Source: Gyromitra esculenta (taxonomy: Eukaryota; Ascomycota; Pezizomycetes; Pezizales; Discinaceae). From it: DNA of 64,000 nt. Every line of letters begins with the position of its first letter. Positions within the stretch are counted from its first letter, which is position 1. The notes under the pieces were generated by a model, which was given only the letters and a program-made list of their open reading frames with translations, made no database searches and was not told where the DNA came from. Location: contig JBCAML010000011.1 in NCBI GenBank assembly GCA_038503075.1, positions 558,001 through 622,000 of the forward strand, given 5' to 3'. This document shows positions 33,930-45,216 of the stretch, in pieces. A program made the translations under genes and the position numbers.

Positions 33930-36353
33930 ATGGCTGCTCGGGATCGGTTCGGCGCGTTCCCCACGGAACCCAACACATCCCAGCTTCAACGATTTATACG
34001 TGGGTTTTCTCTCTCAACTTTTCGATATTTTTGTTAGAATTTACAAGCTGCAGCTTCGATGATTTTCTGGGCTCTAACATTCAGCCTGGTCAGAGAGTGC
34101 ATGTGATCCCGTAAACTTCGAGCCAAATCTGGCCTTAAACCTCGAGATTGCCGACCTAATTAACCAAAAGAAAGGGAATGCGTAAGCTCTTCTCATTCTC
34201 GTTTTCTCACCCCAAAATTCGGTTCCGGAATCCAGAGATCTGACTTTCAGAATTTCCCAAGCTCTATAGTCCCCGGGAAGCAGCTGTAGCGATCGTCAAC
34301 TATATTAACCACCGAAATCCAAACGTTTCTCTTCTCGCTATTGCTGTATGCTACCCTTCTAGCCCTCCTCTACTTTTGATCTAACTCTTATTGCAGCTCC
34401 TCGACATCTGTGTTAAAAACTGCGGATATCCGTTTCACCTCCAGATCTCAACCAAAGATTTCCTAAACGAGCTCGTACGTCGATTTCCGGAGAAGCCACC
34501 CCCTCGACCGACCCGAGTACAGCTCAAGATTCTGGAGGCAATTGAGGAATGGAGAGGAACGATATGCCAGACCAGTCGCTACAAGGAGGACTTGGGGTTC
34601 ATTAGGGACATGCACAGGCTATTAAGCTATAAGGGGTACATGTTCCCAGAAGTTAGAAGGGAAGATGCGGCTGTGCTGAATCCAAGTGATGTATGTTATG
34701 TCTTTCATTTGATTCTAGGGTCGTTTCCTACAAGAGTAGTCCACTGACTTCTTGTTATAGGCCTTGAAGTCGGCGGAGGAAATGGAGGAAGAAGAACGAG
34801 CTGCGCAGTCCGCAAAACTCCAAGAACTGATCAGGCGGGGCACACCGTCTGATTTGCAGGAGGCTAACCAATTGATGAAAATCATGGCTGGATATGATCA
34901 AGCTTCGAAGACAGATTATCGAGCTAAGGCAGCGGAGGAAGTCGGAAAACTACGACAGAAAGCGAAGCTATTGGAAGATATGCTTGGGAATGTCAACAAA
35001 GGTGATACTATCGGACAGCAGGATACCTTCGAGGTTCGTTTTCTCGGGTCATGGTTGCTACATTCTAGGGAGACAATCTGATCGATGTACTGGATTCCAG
35101 GAACTTGCGAGTGCCCTTAAAACGGCCCAACCGAAAATTCAAAAAATGATCGAGGAGGAAAGCGATGATACCGATGCGGTTGTAAAACTCCTAGAGCTCA
35201 ATGATATCATTAACACCACGGTGGAACGATACACTTTGACAAAGAAGGGGAATCTGGATGCCGCGAGAGCATTGCCACTTATTTCTGGCCAGTCACCACC
35301 ACCATTTACGGAACCTTCCCCCCCGGCGGTCGCGGCTGCTGCTGAAACATCTTTAATCGATTTGGATAACGATTTGAACGGCGGTAGCGGGCCTTCGGCG
35401 CCAGGTTCCGCTGCAAAGACGGGATCGTTAGAGGATGATTTATTGGGATTATCATTCCAGGACAATGGCGCGTTTGGTCAGGGTGGAGGAATTGCCCTTG
35501 GGTTTGGTGCTAATACTGGTGGGTCAACACCAAACACGTTGGCACGTACATACTAACCCGAAGCGCTAATCAGGTATACCCGGCCCTCCATTATTATCGA
35601 CAACAGTGCAGGCAAATACCGCTGGGCAGCAGCAACAGATCACACCATCTGCCTCACCAGCACCCCAACCCAATCAACAAGTGCGACCAATAAGTTTCCC
35701 CAATTACTCCTCTGCTTTCAGTAACTCAGCCACTCCTGTTCAACAGCCCGCCCCAATATCCGCCTTCAATTCTCTACCACCACAACAATACCACGTACCT
35801 CCTCCTCAGCAACAAAACAACGGTAGTAATGTTGATAACGAGGACGATGAATGGGCATTCACTTCCGCTCTTCCACCTGGGTCAGAGGCGACTGTTCCTC
35901 CACCGGCACGAAACGAACTTGTGATTTTGAATTCGAATTTGCATATTCTGTTGGAAGCAAATAGACCGGTCACGATGCCAGATGGGCCAATATTAGTGAA
36001 GGCAAAATTTTCGAACAACAACAGTCAGCCTATCCAAGACTTGACATTTCAGATGGCTGTCACAAGAGTAAGTGTTTAGAAAAAGAGACTGGTTTATTTC
36101 TCTAAATCTCTCCTCCTAAGGAGCCCTACTAACATGGCTCCTCACGCAGACTTTGGCTCTGAAGATGGAACCACAGAGCGGCCGTTACCTCCAACCTCGC
36201 CAAAAGGATGGTGTTACACAGATAATACGTGTTACGGGAGTTCCCAGAGGAGGAGGCGGGAGTGTTAAAATGCGGTGGAAGGTGTCATACCGAGTCGGCA
36301 CAGGGCCATTGAACGAGGAGCAAGGTGTTATTGAGAGTTTACCGGTTTCTTAA
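33930..36353 (+). CDS. GGA-type clathrin adaptor (VHS-GAT-GAE)
   Basis: Arf-dependent monomeric adaptor that sorts cargo from the trans-Golgi network to endosomes. Exons 33930-33999, 34094-34181, 34270-34345, 34397-34690, 34761-35033, 35101-35518, 35574-36067, 36150-36353 (1917 nt, 638 residues). The N-terminal VHS domain (about 1-150) reads NFEPNLALNLEIADLINQKK, NHRNPNVSLLAIALLDICVK and KNCGYPFHLQISTKDFLNEL. The GAT domain (about 185-295) includes LQELIRRGTPSDLQEANQLM and DIINTTVERY. A Pro/Gln-rich hinge carries a clathrin-box-like LEDDLLGLSF. The C-terminal gamma-ear is at about 515-638. The exon 6/7 junction was placed at gtgggt (35519) because the nearer donor would give a 28-nt intron. 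Confidence 0.95.
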
Positions 36354-38522
36354 AAAACTGTATTATGCGGCTGAAGAAGCGTAGTAGCAGATTAGGTGTA
36401 ATCTTGCTATAGAAATATTTTTGTCCTCCGCCCGGTGATTTGAATGGAACTAGGGTGTGATATCGATGTACTTAAATAGCGATAATTTTTTCAACCACGT
36501 ACCAAATTTTGATATTAAGTCTCTGTATCGACCCTCACTTATAGCAGTTACTATTTCCAATCACGACATAATGAGGATAGTCTCTTTTAGTCCAATAATC
36601 TCTTCAACAGTCCAATTCGTAACGAAGGGGTAAGTTGGGATATGAGTCAAGAGGGGATGGTAGTTAAAAGTCGCTTTGTATCGTCATAGCTTGAGTGCTA
36701 GTTACAGCTAATAAGTTAAACAAAAACAAAAAAAGTAACGACGGGCTACATGCAATCACGGGGTATCACTCTTTGCAATCGCCCATGATTGATGACGACC
36801 ACTGGTAGAAACGCAGCTGAACGAACCTCAACTAAATAAATAAAATCAGAAAACCACAAAACCACACTAGCAAATAAACCATCAAAAATACGGGTATTAA
36901 AGTTAAGCCATATGTACTCCTTTGCCAGTGACCCTTAAGCTATGGAGCGCCTTTGAGAAGAAGAGAAGAGTGTGTGATGACGGAGAAGAGAAAAGCGAAA
37001 TTGGATTTGAGTCGCGAGGATAGGGAGAGCTGGAGCAGGAAGATGGGATTGGTAAAAACGGTGGATCTGAGCTTGCAATGAGAGGATTCGGGGAATAGTT
37101 GATAGAGATGGGATTTTAAAATGTGTTTATTCAAGTTTGTGGTTGGAGGGAGAGCGTTGGCTTTGGGCTATGTGGCTAAGAAGATGGGGAGAATAGCGGG
37201 TGTGTTGTTTTTTTGTATTGCCATAGCTTAAGTGCTGGTTACAACTAACGATTTAACCCTTTGCCAGTGACTCACATGCTATCACTCGGCTTCTCTATAC
37301 CGGTTATCGAGTGTGCTAATCGCAGCCGCTGATAGCGTCTGGGAGTCCGCTCAGTTGGCCGGTGATGCTAAAGCTCACCCCATCGAAAGCAGACTGTCGG
37401 TCAGGACGTCGGTCAGGACGTCGCACATTTCCTTTCACCCACTACGTACTCGCATAAGCCGAACCTTTTTTTTTTTCCGAAGGACGGTTGTACCTACATG
37501 TAGGGATGTGATCTTTCTTCCCGCTTGAGTACAAGCCTCACGTAATATGGGTTCCTACGTTTCTTCCTTATTTCCGGGCCTTTATTTTAGTGAGGAGGTA
37601 CTGTAACTTATGTGAGTACATGAGTTTTGCCGAAGATACAGTGTTTTAGAGAAGCGTCTCGCCTATCTGAGAGACAATTCAGACTGCTGCATGTGATTAA
37701 AGCTTGGCACTCAAGCTCCCCGCACTTCTTCCGCCAACTCTGTTTTAACCTTCCGGGTCCCTGCTGATCGCGTAATTCTGGCTAGCAGATTTCAGACTCC
37801 CCTGCGATCGCAACGGGCAATCCGCTAATTTGAACACCAGAAAAAATAATTCACCCCAGATCATGCAACGTATTTCCAGTTTAAAGTAAATAGAAACACG
37901 TTTTTTCCCGCTTGGAATAATCTGTTCACGTTTAGGCGGTGTCAGGTAATCAAAAGAAATAAAAAAAGCCAAACCAAACCAATAACGGTATCGATATATC
38001 AGTCGATCTGTGTTTCCGCACAAAAAATAAATAATTACCGGATCATACTGCCATCGACAAAGACATACCAAGACCTGTGTTACCCCCCAGTTCTACATAC
38101 ATGTATGCAAACAGACTTATGCTTTCCCTGTAGAAAAGCCTGTGTTAATCTTACGCGTTGCTGCTGCTCTGTTGTGGATAGATAGAGCAACTTCTCCATG
38201 CGGAAGTGATTTCTAGCGATATACGGGTTTTGTGTACCGTCAAGGTACTTACCGTCAGCGCCGCATGGAGGCCTTGCCTCCCGCACGACTTTTTTTCCCG
38301 AGCCGGTAGGTTTAGAGGAGGCTGTCACGGCTATTACCCCGTTACTCGGCGACTGTGATAAAATACCTCTGTTTCTACCTTTTGACCAGATGCGTCAGGG
38401 TTGCCTGGCATTCGTGATGGCAAGTATGTAGAGATTGGGGCTTAAGTTCTATCGTCGTTAAGGCTGCATGCTAGATAGACCAAGAATCTTGGATTAAAAA
38501 TCTACCGGTAGCTCCGACTGGT
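36354..38522. other. Gene-poor region with related short repeats
   Basis: No supported gene. Contains related repeat segments at 36683-36722, 36920-36944 and 37217-37285, A-rich tracts near 36720, a poly-T near 37467, and TACATGTA copies at 37495 and 38098. A minus-strand frame at 38080-38328 (ending before a gtaagt donor) could be an exon but has no partners I can place. Confidence 0.4.
36920..37285. repeat. Candidate short inverted-repeat element
   Basis: CCAGTGACCCTTAAGCTATGG near 36924 is close to the reverse complement of CCATAGCTTAAGTGCTGG at 37221-37238, so the two could be terminal inverted repeats of a 315-bp element. A diverged copy of the right end (catagcttgagtgctag) is at 36686, and a second left-end-like TTTGCCAGTGACTC lies at 37260. 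The internal sequence is purine-rich. Boundaries and class are uncertain. Confidence 0.4.
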
Positions 38523-38990
38523 TCAAACGCTCTGCAGTCGAGATTGTAACACATCGAAGAAACGATGGACCACACTTTTTTTTGGCCAAGCAATGACGAG
38601 CACTGTTTTATTCTCTGATGAGGGGTTTTAGTGATTTTGGAGGATGTCGTTCGATACCCGCTTGAAGGCAAGAGTATGTTTTCTTATCTATACCAATATT
38701 CGAGTTGCTATCCTTTTGAGCCTGTTTGTATTCTTTCTTGAAAGTATAAGAGCAATGTTCTCCGTACTAAGGAAGAGGAAGAGGAAGAAGAGAAAGATAG
38801 ATACTTTGTTATAATCTATGATGGTCATAACTAAACGATTACCCGTAATTACCGGAAGCTTGGTGAAACTTGTAGGGTGTGCGGACGCGATGGGCGCGTA
38901 TGAAGAATCCACAGGAGAAAACAAAGTTATTGGAGCTGTGTAGACTGGTAGCCCTCGTCCTGTCTCTTGGACTATTTTATGTATGCCCAT
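38523..38990 (-). CDS. Candidate small gene, about 100 residues, unknown
   Basis: Proposed minus-strand exons 38990-38853, 38766-38694, 38614-38523 (303 nt). Junctions keep frame with GT-AG introns (ccg|gtaatt..ccttag|tac and attg|gtatag..catcag|ag). The product begins MGIHKIVQETGRGLPVYTAP, contains CSYTFKKEYKQAQKDSN, and ends FFDVLQSRLQSV. No signal peptide, membrane segment or family was recognised. The protein-like composition and clean phasing are the only support; chance is possible. Confidence 0.3.
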
Positions 38991-39837
38991 ACTTGGTCAT
39001 ATATGGGAGCCAAGGACGTTAATTTACCAGAGGGTGGTCAGAACTTGTAGAGCTAAATAACATACGAGCTAGGCTACTGTTTTCGGTGGCTGCATGTGGT
39101 TAAAGGAGGCCAGGAAGGAGATATCCGCTCGTTCTCTGGTTCCTGCGACATCTCTAACCGCTTGGCTTCTCTGGCACAGGTGATCTAAAAAATCTCGGCG
39201 AGGTGTAGCATCGTTGGTTTTGTGGAGTATTACATCTTCTGTGGAGGTTTAGAGCTAGGAGTATATGGCTTTGCACGTGAACCGCTGGGCCCCGTCTGGC
39301 GGGCATGCTGGGGGCTAAATGCTACCAGCCGCCCATTCTAGACAACGTAGCCGGCAGACGTCTGCTCGCGAGACACGCGTGGCCTCGAGACAGAGTCCCA
39401 TAGGCGGGTAGGTGGAGATGGGAGCAGCTGCATCTCGACAAATCCAAGTGTCTCACTGGTGGTGAGGTCCGCCACTGACATAATTATCTTATCTCGTGAA
39501 GACCTACAGAGCTCCCAAAACACCACATCGGATGAATGTGAATGCAGATGCAGGCAGCGAGGTGGGGGTTGTGGTTAGCTAGGCGAGGCCGGTTGATGGC
39601 GTGAGCCTGGGATGGGCCTCTTTTCAGTCCTTTGTAACGGCGGTCGCGTAGGTATTAAAGATAGAGCTCCCCCAGCTGGCACGGAGACGCGAGTTCTTTC
39701 CATCCCACTCCACCCTTCGTCGACATTGCCAAGTGGAAGCTCTACATCCCTCCTCTCTTCCCTCTACTGGACGCGAGGAGACCAAGGTCACAGAGAAGCA
39801 CGGATTTTATCCGCTGTCCCCAAGGGTTCCTTTCATC
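38991..39837. other. Upstream region of the antiporter gene
   Basis: No exon supported. The last 200 bases before the antiporter start are C/T-rich and likely hold its promoter and leader. Confidence 0.4.
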
Positions 39838-42800
39838 ATGAGTTCTACTGTCACCTCGAAGGCGGCCGCGGCCACTGGTGCTCCGAAACAGGCCGGTGTC
39901 CTTGACGGATTAAACCCATCCCACTACAGCGCTACCGACCCTCTTACTCTCTTCATAATCCAGGTTGGTCTTTGTATCCTCTCTTAAACATTGTTGGGTT
40001 AGAAGTATTAGATTCTAACGAGTTCTAGACTACCGTAATTATCGTAACATGTCGCCTGCTGCACTATCCTCTGTCGAGAATGAAGCAACCCCGAGTCATT
40101 GCGGAGGTTATTGGTGGTATTATCCTTGGTCCAACCGTCATGGGAAGAATACCAGGGTTTCGGAATGCGCTATTTCCTACAGAATCCATGCCCTTGCTTT
40201 CTCTTGTGGCAAATCTTGGGCTGGTGATGTTCTTGTTTCTGGTTGGCCTCGAGGTTGACATCCGCATGCTGCTGAGAAACTGGAAAGTCGCTGTTAGCGT
40301 TAGCGCTGCCGGAATGGTCCTGCCTTTTGGGTTTGGTTCGTGCCTCGCCTAAATGCTCTGAATTGTGCTGACCCGCCGTTGTGTCTTAGGTGCCGCCATT
40401 GCATACGGTCTCTATCATCAGTTCCAAGACGGCGACAATATAATATCTTTTGGTGTTTATATGCTTTTTATTGGTGTCGCGATGGCGATCACGGTATGTC
40501 TTCAGTTTTTGTGCCACCACCCTTTTCAGAGTCATATCGATCGGATTCTTATCTGCCGGGAATGTTTGTATAGGCTTTTCCGGTTTTGGCAAGAATTTTG
40601 ACAGAGCTTAAGCTTTTGCAAACTAATGTCGGATTAATCGTCTTGTCCGCTGGTGTGGGCAATGATGTTGTTGGTTGGATCTTGCTCGCTTTAACTGTTG
40701 CCCTGGTGAATGCAGGAACTGGACTTACAGCCCTTTACGTCCTCCTCATATCGATTGGCTGGGTCCTTTTTTTGGTTTATGCCGTGCGACCAGCTTTTGT
40801 CTGGGTTCTTCGTCGCGATGGATCCTTAGAAAACGGCCCATCACAATCAATGGTGGCGCTCACACTCCTCATGGTGCTCGCATCAGCGTTCTTTACCGCT
40901 ATTATTGGAGTACATGCCATTTTTGGTGGTTTCTTGATTGGGTTGATATGCCCTCACGATGGTGGTTTTGCCGTGCGTTTGACTGAAAAGGTTGAGGATC
41001 TTGTGTCCGTTCTTTTTCTCCCTCTCTATTTCACTCTTTCTGGACTGAGAACCAATATCGGTCTCTTGGATGATGGCATTGTTTGGGGCTATGTTATTGG
41101 CGTTGTCGCAATTGCCTTCTTCGCCAAGATCTCTGGAGGCACATTGGCTGCAAGAGTAAATGGAATGGTCTGGAGAGAAAGCTTTACAATCGGTGTTTTG
41201 ATGAGTTGTAAGGGTCTCGTCGAACTCATTGTTTTGGTAACCACTCACTCTGCTTTTATGACGTTCCGTGATAAGATTGAGGTGCTAATTATTGATTTAC
41301 AGAATATCGGCCTTCAAGCTGGCATCCTCAGCACAAAGGTTTTTACCATCTTTGTGGTTATGGCCCTTATTACAACCTTTGCTACAACCCCACTTGTGAT
41401 GTGGTTATATCCTCCTTGGTATCAAAAGAAAATTGAAGCTTGGAAGCGAGGTGAAATCGATTGGGATGGTAATGTTCTCTCACATGGAGATGATGATTCT
41501 AGTGCGATAGTTGGAAGACCGAAAGAGATAACTACAAAATTTTCCAAAGTTACCGTCTTGCTCCGATTAGAGAGTTTACCAGGTGTACTCAATTTTATCA
41601 ACCTATTGACTGGGGAACGAGCTCAGCCTGCCACGAAGGTTCATAGGTCAAAAGTTGGGGCAGCCCCGGAAGAGGATGGAAGCACTCTTCCCGTTCTCTC
41701 TAATCGTCCGTTGGCAGTCCATGGTGTTCGGCTGGTTGAACTTACTCAGCGTACTTCCACTGTTATGCAAGTATCAGAGATGGCCGAGCTTCAAGAGAGA
41801 GATCCAGTACTTAACGTTTTCCGCTCATTCGCGAGGTTTCTTAACGTCGCTGTCTCAGCCGGCATTTCCGTCACACCTGACGACTCTTTCGCGGAGGTGT
41901 TGACGACTAGCGCTTCAGATCAATCCTCGGACTTGCTCATAATCCCCTGGAGTGAAACTGGTGCGATTTCGGACTCGTCGGATGCTCGTGACACGAACCT
42001 TGAAAATCGCTTTACCTCCCACCAACACAATATTTTCATCAATAAGGCGCTCGACGTGGCCTCTTGCACAACCGCTATTATGGTTAACCGGGGATTCGGA
42101 TGTTCAACCGCGGAGAAACCCCTCAGTCGTACTGTCAGTCACATCAGCGTTCGTTCTCGCAAGACTGTAGACGCTTCGGTACCTACCGGTCCAGTTGTGG
42201 ATCCATCGCATCACATCTTTTTCCCCTTTTTCGGTGGTATAGATGACTGTGTGGCTCTGAGGTTTGTCCTTCAACTAGCAACTAACAAAAATGTCACGGC
42301 CACCATCGTCCGTATTGTCTACAAATTCGACGCCACAACAAAGCTTGATCTCCAGCTCTCACCGCCAACACCAGTATATCGACAGGATCTCCCAAGAAGT
42401 CTTTCTACATCAAACGTACCGACGGTGTCTTCCCGTGGGGATACAGCTATTGCTTCCTCTTCACAAAACCAAAGTTCATCAGGAAGCAGTACTAGCGTCA
42501 AACTGCAGGACGTAGACAGCAATTTCTTCCAAACAATGGCAGACTCCGTCCCTGAAGAGCTTTCTCAAAGAGTGGTTTTTGAAACGTTTGAAACCAACAA
42601 ACCCTTACACTACGCAATCTTCAAGGCCAGGGAGGAAGTCGGTAATTCATGCAAAAATGCCGGAGATCTTATTGTCGTTGGACGAAGCCAACGGGACGAT
42701 GGCGTATCGCAGATTAGGGAGGAATTGGTATCTGTCTTAGAATCCCTTGGCGTGCCCTCTGGTGCTGGCGCGGAGACCCGGAAATGCTTGGGAGATGTTG

Positions 42801-42952
42801 CAGAAGCAGTTATTGTCTCGGGAATTAAAGCATCCGTCCTAGTTTTGAAGGCTGGTGGAACAGCTCTTGAATCAGCCGAACTGACGACTACTGCCGGAAA
42901 GGGCGAATACACGATGCAGTCGACTGAGTATCATCAAACATCAAAGCTGTGA
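39838..42952 (+). CDS. Kha1-like K+/H+ antiporter (CPA2 family)
   Basis: Intracellular (Golgi/endosome) monovalent-cation/proton exchanger for potassium and pH balance. Exons 39838-39963, 40029-40335, 40390-40493, 40574-41236, 41303-42952 (2850 nt, 949 residues). The Na+/H+ exchanger domain fills the N-terminal half with about a dozen hydrophobic helices: [67 protein letters not shown] and [14 protein letters not shown]. The cytoplasmic C-terminal half (from about 480) is Ser-rich and holds two stretches resembling universal-stress/nucleotide-binding folds, ending near [14 protein letters not shown] and VLVLKAGG. The fourth intron (41237-41302, 66 nt) has no stop and keeps frame, so retention would insert 22 residues in the transporter core. 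Yeast Kha1 is of similar length. Confidence 0.92.
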
Positions 42953-43901
42953 TAAGGTAGTTTTACTCCAGGTTGAGTTGTAAACGCGGTTCATGATATC
43001 TAATGGGTTTTCTTTGATTTGGAAGAGATGGCGATTTCTTGGGGAGTTTTTCTATGGGCCAATTGCTTTTGTCATTTCATTCATATGCATGTATGGGTTG
43101 GGATCAACGCTTGCCCTTTTTTTTCCCTTGCTGTTACCTTCAGAGCTACAAATTTCTGGGTAAGTATTACTTCTGTTGTATAGTCAAGTAGTAACTAGTC
43201 ACGAGGTGGTGTTTTTCTCTTTGGTTTGGTTTTAATGCTCCACGTGTATTCTACCTTACGAATGTGAACGAAAATAATGAAATCCTAGTGCTATAAATAC
43301 TCTTATTCCGCAATTTAATTCGAGCTCACTTAGATCGTCTACAGAAGCTGGAAAACACCACTGCTACATATCAGACAACGCCAATCCCAACCCTAATCGC
43401 AGACGCAAGAATATCCTATCACCGCCACAAAGGTATCGCTTAGCTCTGGCAGGTGCGATATAACTATGATATGCATGCAGTTTTCGCTGCACATAGTTAG
43501 AATCCTTATATCCCCGTGTCTTATATATATATAAGGTCATGGAAAATGACTCGGTAGTATCTCAACTTGACACTTTGATTCTGATATGGCTTTATTTGTT
43601 TCTGCTTACTTATTTTCCTACGGGAAGCCCTGACTGAGATGCCTACTACCATGGGTTTTCGTAATAGGCTCACCTGTCTATATAACGATAGAATATATGT
43701 CTGCTCACAGAGTAAGAACATATCGAGGGATCCTCATATATACTATGATTTCTCTCTATTCATAGTTGCCATCATGAGATATTTTCTTTGAGGAAGGTAA
43801 ACTATAACTAAATCGCAAAAGTCGAGGTATTTTCCTTCTATCAATTATTATCTACTCCTAGTTGCCAAGGAGGCTGCATCCGAAACTTGGTTTCGGACGA
43901 C
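42953..43901. other. Spacer between antiporter and second tRNA-Pro
   Basis: AT-rich 3' flank with no gene seen; an alternating TA run lies near 43527. Confidence 0.45.
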
Positions 43902-43906
43902 AAAAA
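43902..43906 (-). terminator. Pol III terminator of second tRNA-Pro
   Basis: Five A on the plus strand (T5 on the transcribed sense) shortly after the tRNA 3' end. Confidence 0.65.
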
Positions 43907-43911
43907 TATAA

Positions 43912-44001
43912 GGCTCGACCCCGGGTTTGAACCGGGGACCTCTCGCATATTAACTTAGAGTGTGACCCTAAGCGAGAATCATACCACTAGACCAGCCGAG
44001 C
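43912..44001 (-). tRNA. tRNA-Pro(AGG) with 18-nt intron, second copy
   Basis: Identical over all 90 bases, including the 18-nt intron (43948-43965), to the copy at 8604-8693 but on the opposite strand. Anticodon AGG is read from 43969-43967. Flanking sequence differs from the first copy beyond the gene, so the identity is confined to the tRNA itself. Confidence 0.95.
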
Positions 44002-44079
44002 TTATTCTAATTCTCCTCTCTGATAAATATAATCATCTTTAGAAAATCTCTATATTCGACTCACTTAACATTACTTGAT

Positions 44080-44115
44080 ATACCGTATTAACTGGAATTA
44101 TACAACCACGCGCTA
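44080..44115 (+). repeat. 36-bp direct repeat, copy 1
   Basis: Starts ATACCGTATTAACTGGAA; 33 of 36 positions match the copy at 44627-44662. Flanks no gene. Confidence 0.75.
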
Positions 44116-44274
44116 AGATGTTGGGATGAGATGTGACGGGCCTCAAAACTCGAGTTTTCGCCACCTACTGCTGTTTCTGGTGTCAGTTAACCAATTCGGG
44201 TAAATGAATCCGCCGAAAAACAAAAAAATCTTACGAAGTTCGCTGTCTTACACAGCCTCAAGCTTAATCCAACG

Positions 44275-44431
44275 TACAGCCTCTGGTAGAATTATTGTAG
44301 AAAAACAAGGGTAAGCGAACGCCCGAGCAGCCAATACCTCAACCAGAATCTTTCCAATAAACCTAGAAGACCAATAAAAGCTTCAGGTCCTAAGCTGCCC
44401 CAATTCTACAATAGTTCTACCGGAGGCTGTA
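44275..44431 (+). mobile_element. MITE-like element copy A (153 bp, TA target duplication)
   Basis: A 153-bp core (44277-44429) is bounded by TA on both sides and by terminal inverted repeats starting CAGCCTCTGGTAGAA on the left and, on the other strand, CAGCCTCCGGTAGAA at the right end. There is no coding capacity. TA duplication plus these ends point to a non-autonomous Tc1/mariner-type element. It carries an 18-bp internal segment missing from copy B. Confidence 0.85.
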
Positions 44432-44626
44432 TTATGGAATCGGGGATTCGGGGGCTTTCCCCTAAATAGGAGAGAGCGCTGAGTTTGTGAGCCAAGCCTC
44501 GCTATACCCTCTGCCTCGCGATCCCCTATGAGCTCTAAATGTTAACAAGTTGATTGGTAATCCGGCTTGTCGGTTTCCTAAACTTATCTATGAGTCTTTG
44601 GGTCATCTTTGCATCGAGAATCCTGC

Positions 44627-44662
44627 ATACCGCATTAACTGGAAATATACAACCACACGCTA
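44627..44662 (+). repeat. 36-bp direct repeat, copy 2
   Basis: Starts ATACCGCATTAACTGGAA and ends one base before the TA target site of MITE copy B, so the element inserted right at the repeat's edge. Confidence 0.75.
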
Positions 44663-44663
44663 G

Positions 44664-44802
44664 TACAGCCTCCGGTAGAATTATTGTAGAATTGTGGCAA
44701 CTCAGGACCTGAAGGTTCATCGGAAAGATTTTGGTTGAGGTATTGGCTGCTCGGGCGTTCGCTTACCCTTGTTTTTCTACAATAATTCTACCAGAGGCTG
44801 TA
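44664..44802 (-). mobile_element. MITE-like element copy B (135 bp), inverted relative to copy A
   Basis: The core 44666-44800 is flanked by TA. It aligns end to end with the reverse complement of copy A, with an 18-bp gap and a few substitutions, and has the same terminal inverted repeats (CAGCCTCCGGTAGAA / CAGCCTCTGGTAGAA). The two copies face each other with about 230 bp between. Confidence 0.85.
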
Positions 44803-44819
44803 ATATTAGGAATATAATT

Positions 44820-45035
44820 ACAAATCTCGATAATATATGACTAAGACCGTAGAACAGTCATCCTTGCCCGTTCTATAGTAATCTATTCTTCGCTCAGTGT
44901 TAGAACAAGTATCTTTGCTGGGCACAACCAGCTGTCTTTTCGCCCCACTCGAACCCCCTACTTTCAGTCGGAGGGCGATGGCCGGGTAACGTTCACTAAC
45001 CCTGGCTCCTAACCAAGCGACTAACCACTTCACTT
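44820..45035 (-). repeat. tRNA-like SINE candidate
   Basis: On the minus strand, GTGGTTAGTCGCTTGG (about 45024-45009) resembles a Pol III A box in a tRNA D arm, and GGGTTCGAGTGG (about 44956-44945) resembles a B box at a suitable distance. A non-tRNA tail follows toward copy B of the MITE. The fold is not a clean cloverleaf, so a tRNA-derived SINE or decayed tRNA is more likely than a functional tRNA. Confidence 0.35.
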
Positions 45036-45216
45036 AAATGTTAGCACAAACATCTTTCACGGTCGCGCGCATAACAAAAAAACGAGAAGATATGCATACA
45101 TGTACCTCATCCAGCTCTCGTGATGCGTCTAGGAAATATTTGCTAGTGACTATTCAGTTCAGGTCTTCTTGCCTTCGCTTTTTAATATCTTTTTGAGTTT
45201 CCTTCATGTAAAAGTC

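Noticed and set aside
35519..35573. Donor at gtacat (35546) in the GGA gene
   Set aside because: It would leave a 28-nt intron; the upstream gtgggt donor gives 55 nt with a TACTAAC branch site and keeps frame.
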